Source of the DNA: an uncultured bacterium
Lineage (GTDB): Bacteria; Actinomycetota; Coriobacteriia; Coriobacteriales; Coriobacteriaceae
Direction of reading: 5' to 3'
DNA: 5,048 nucleotides
Assembly (NCBI GenBank): GCA_905214465.1
Contig: CAJMMD010000048.1
Coordinates: 1-5,048, forward strand
Position numbers and translations under genes: made by a program. Shown here piece by piece: positions 4,770 through 5,048 of this stretch. Each line of letters starts with the position of its first letter. Position 1 is the first letter of the stretch. The notes beneath the pieces were generated by a model. It did not search any database, was not told the DNA's origin, and worked only from the letters and a program-made list of their open reading frames with translations.

Positions 4770-5048
4770 ATGACAAATGACTATCGCCGCGGCTCCGACC
4801 GGGGTCGCGGTTCTGGACGTCCCTCATCGCGGGGACGTTCTGGTTATCAAGGAACGGGTCGGCCATCTTACAACGCGAGGCCGTCCTATGGCAACGACCC
4901 TGCGTCGCGTCTCCGTGGCTCGAGTGGCCCTCAAATGCATAACACCAGATCGCGCAAGGGCTCGTCGACCGAATGGCTCACGGGCACGCCGCTGCCCCGT
5001 CGCAAAGCCGTCATGGGCTTCATCGGGTTTGGCTTGGGCTTGGGCGTC
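4770..5048 (+). CDS. Probable FtsI/PBP2-type peptidoglycan transpeptidase, N-terminus only
   Basis: Frame open from ATG 4770 to the window end, 93 codons, 3'-truncated. Residues 1-67 are rich in Arg, Gly and Ser with scattered Tyr and Pro (RRGSDRGRGSGRPSSRGR) and look disordered and strongly basic. PRRKAVMGFIGFGLGLGV at 76-93 begins a hydrophobic stretch after a positive cluster, the expected start of the single membrane anchor of a class B penicillin-binding protein. The transpeptidase domain lies beyond the window, so the function is inferred from position: directly (17 bases) after an FtsL-like gene in a dcw cluster, where ftsI is normally found. The Shine-Dalgarno is weak (AAGACGG nine bases upstream). 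Another frame starting at ATG 4777 is also open to the end but encodes no membrane start or familiar pattern. Confidence 0.7.
   Translation, partial: MTNDYRRGSDRGRGSGRPSSRGRSGYQGTGRPSYNARPSYGNDPASRLRGSSGPQMHNTRSRKGSSTEWLTGTPLPRRKAVMGFIGFGLGLGV

Noticed and set aside
4297..4866. Minus-strand open frame of 189 codons opposite the FtsL-like gene
   Set aside because: Overlaps two plus-strand genes with clear context, has no recognisable motif, and would oppose an operon.
4777..5048. Alternative frame from ATG 4777, open to the window end
   Set aside because: Its product lacks the positive cluster plus hydrophobic segment seen in the 4770 frame and has no family resemblance; high GC keeps it open by chance.

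Overview
The window is an ordinary stretch of a fairly GC-rich actinobacterial chromosome. It carries the junction between pyrG-xerD and the start of a division and cell-wall (dcw) cluster, all on the plus strand. The gene order (pyrG, xerD, mraZ, rsmH, an FtsL-like gene, a penicillin-binding-protein-like start), GTG start use and strong GC bias at third codon positions suggest a Coriobacteriia-type organism such as Collinsella. That assignment is inferred from memory of families and gene order, not from a search.

Layout. Bases 1-1362 are the 3' part of pyrG (CTP synthase, catalytic cysteine and His/Glu pair intact). xerD (1365-2306) starts two bases after the pyrG stop and has the complete tyrosine-recombinase residue set. 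A 464-base gene-free region follows (2307-2770). It holds an AT-only palindrome, a long hairpin plus T-tract read as the terminator of the pyrG-xerD unit, and then a dense regulatory region for the dcw operon. This contains TGGG repeats with 10-base spacing like known MraZ boxes, a canonical G-quadruplex motif, a LexA-like site, a perfect dyad, a near-consensus sigma-70 promoter (TTGAAA, 17 bases, TATTAT), and two copies of a GGGGYGGTTCCCC dyad around the promoter -10 and leader. mraZ (2771-3205), rsmH (3226-4191), an FtsL-like protein (4282-4752) and the first 93 codons of a probable FtsI-type penicillin-binding protein (4770 to the window end) follow.

How it fits together. MraZ is the transcription factor of the dcw operon and probably represses its own promoter through the TGGG repeats. 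RsmH modifies 16S rRNA. FtsL and FtsI belong to the septal peptidoglycan machinery. XerD resolves chromosome dimers at division. No new defence system, mobile element, CRISPR array or RNA gene was found. The noteworthy material is in the regulatory DNA upstream of mraZ and in the unusual cytoplasmic tails of the FtsL- and FtsI-like proteins.
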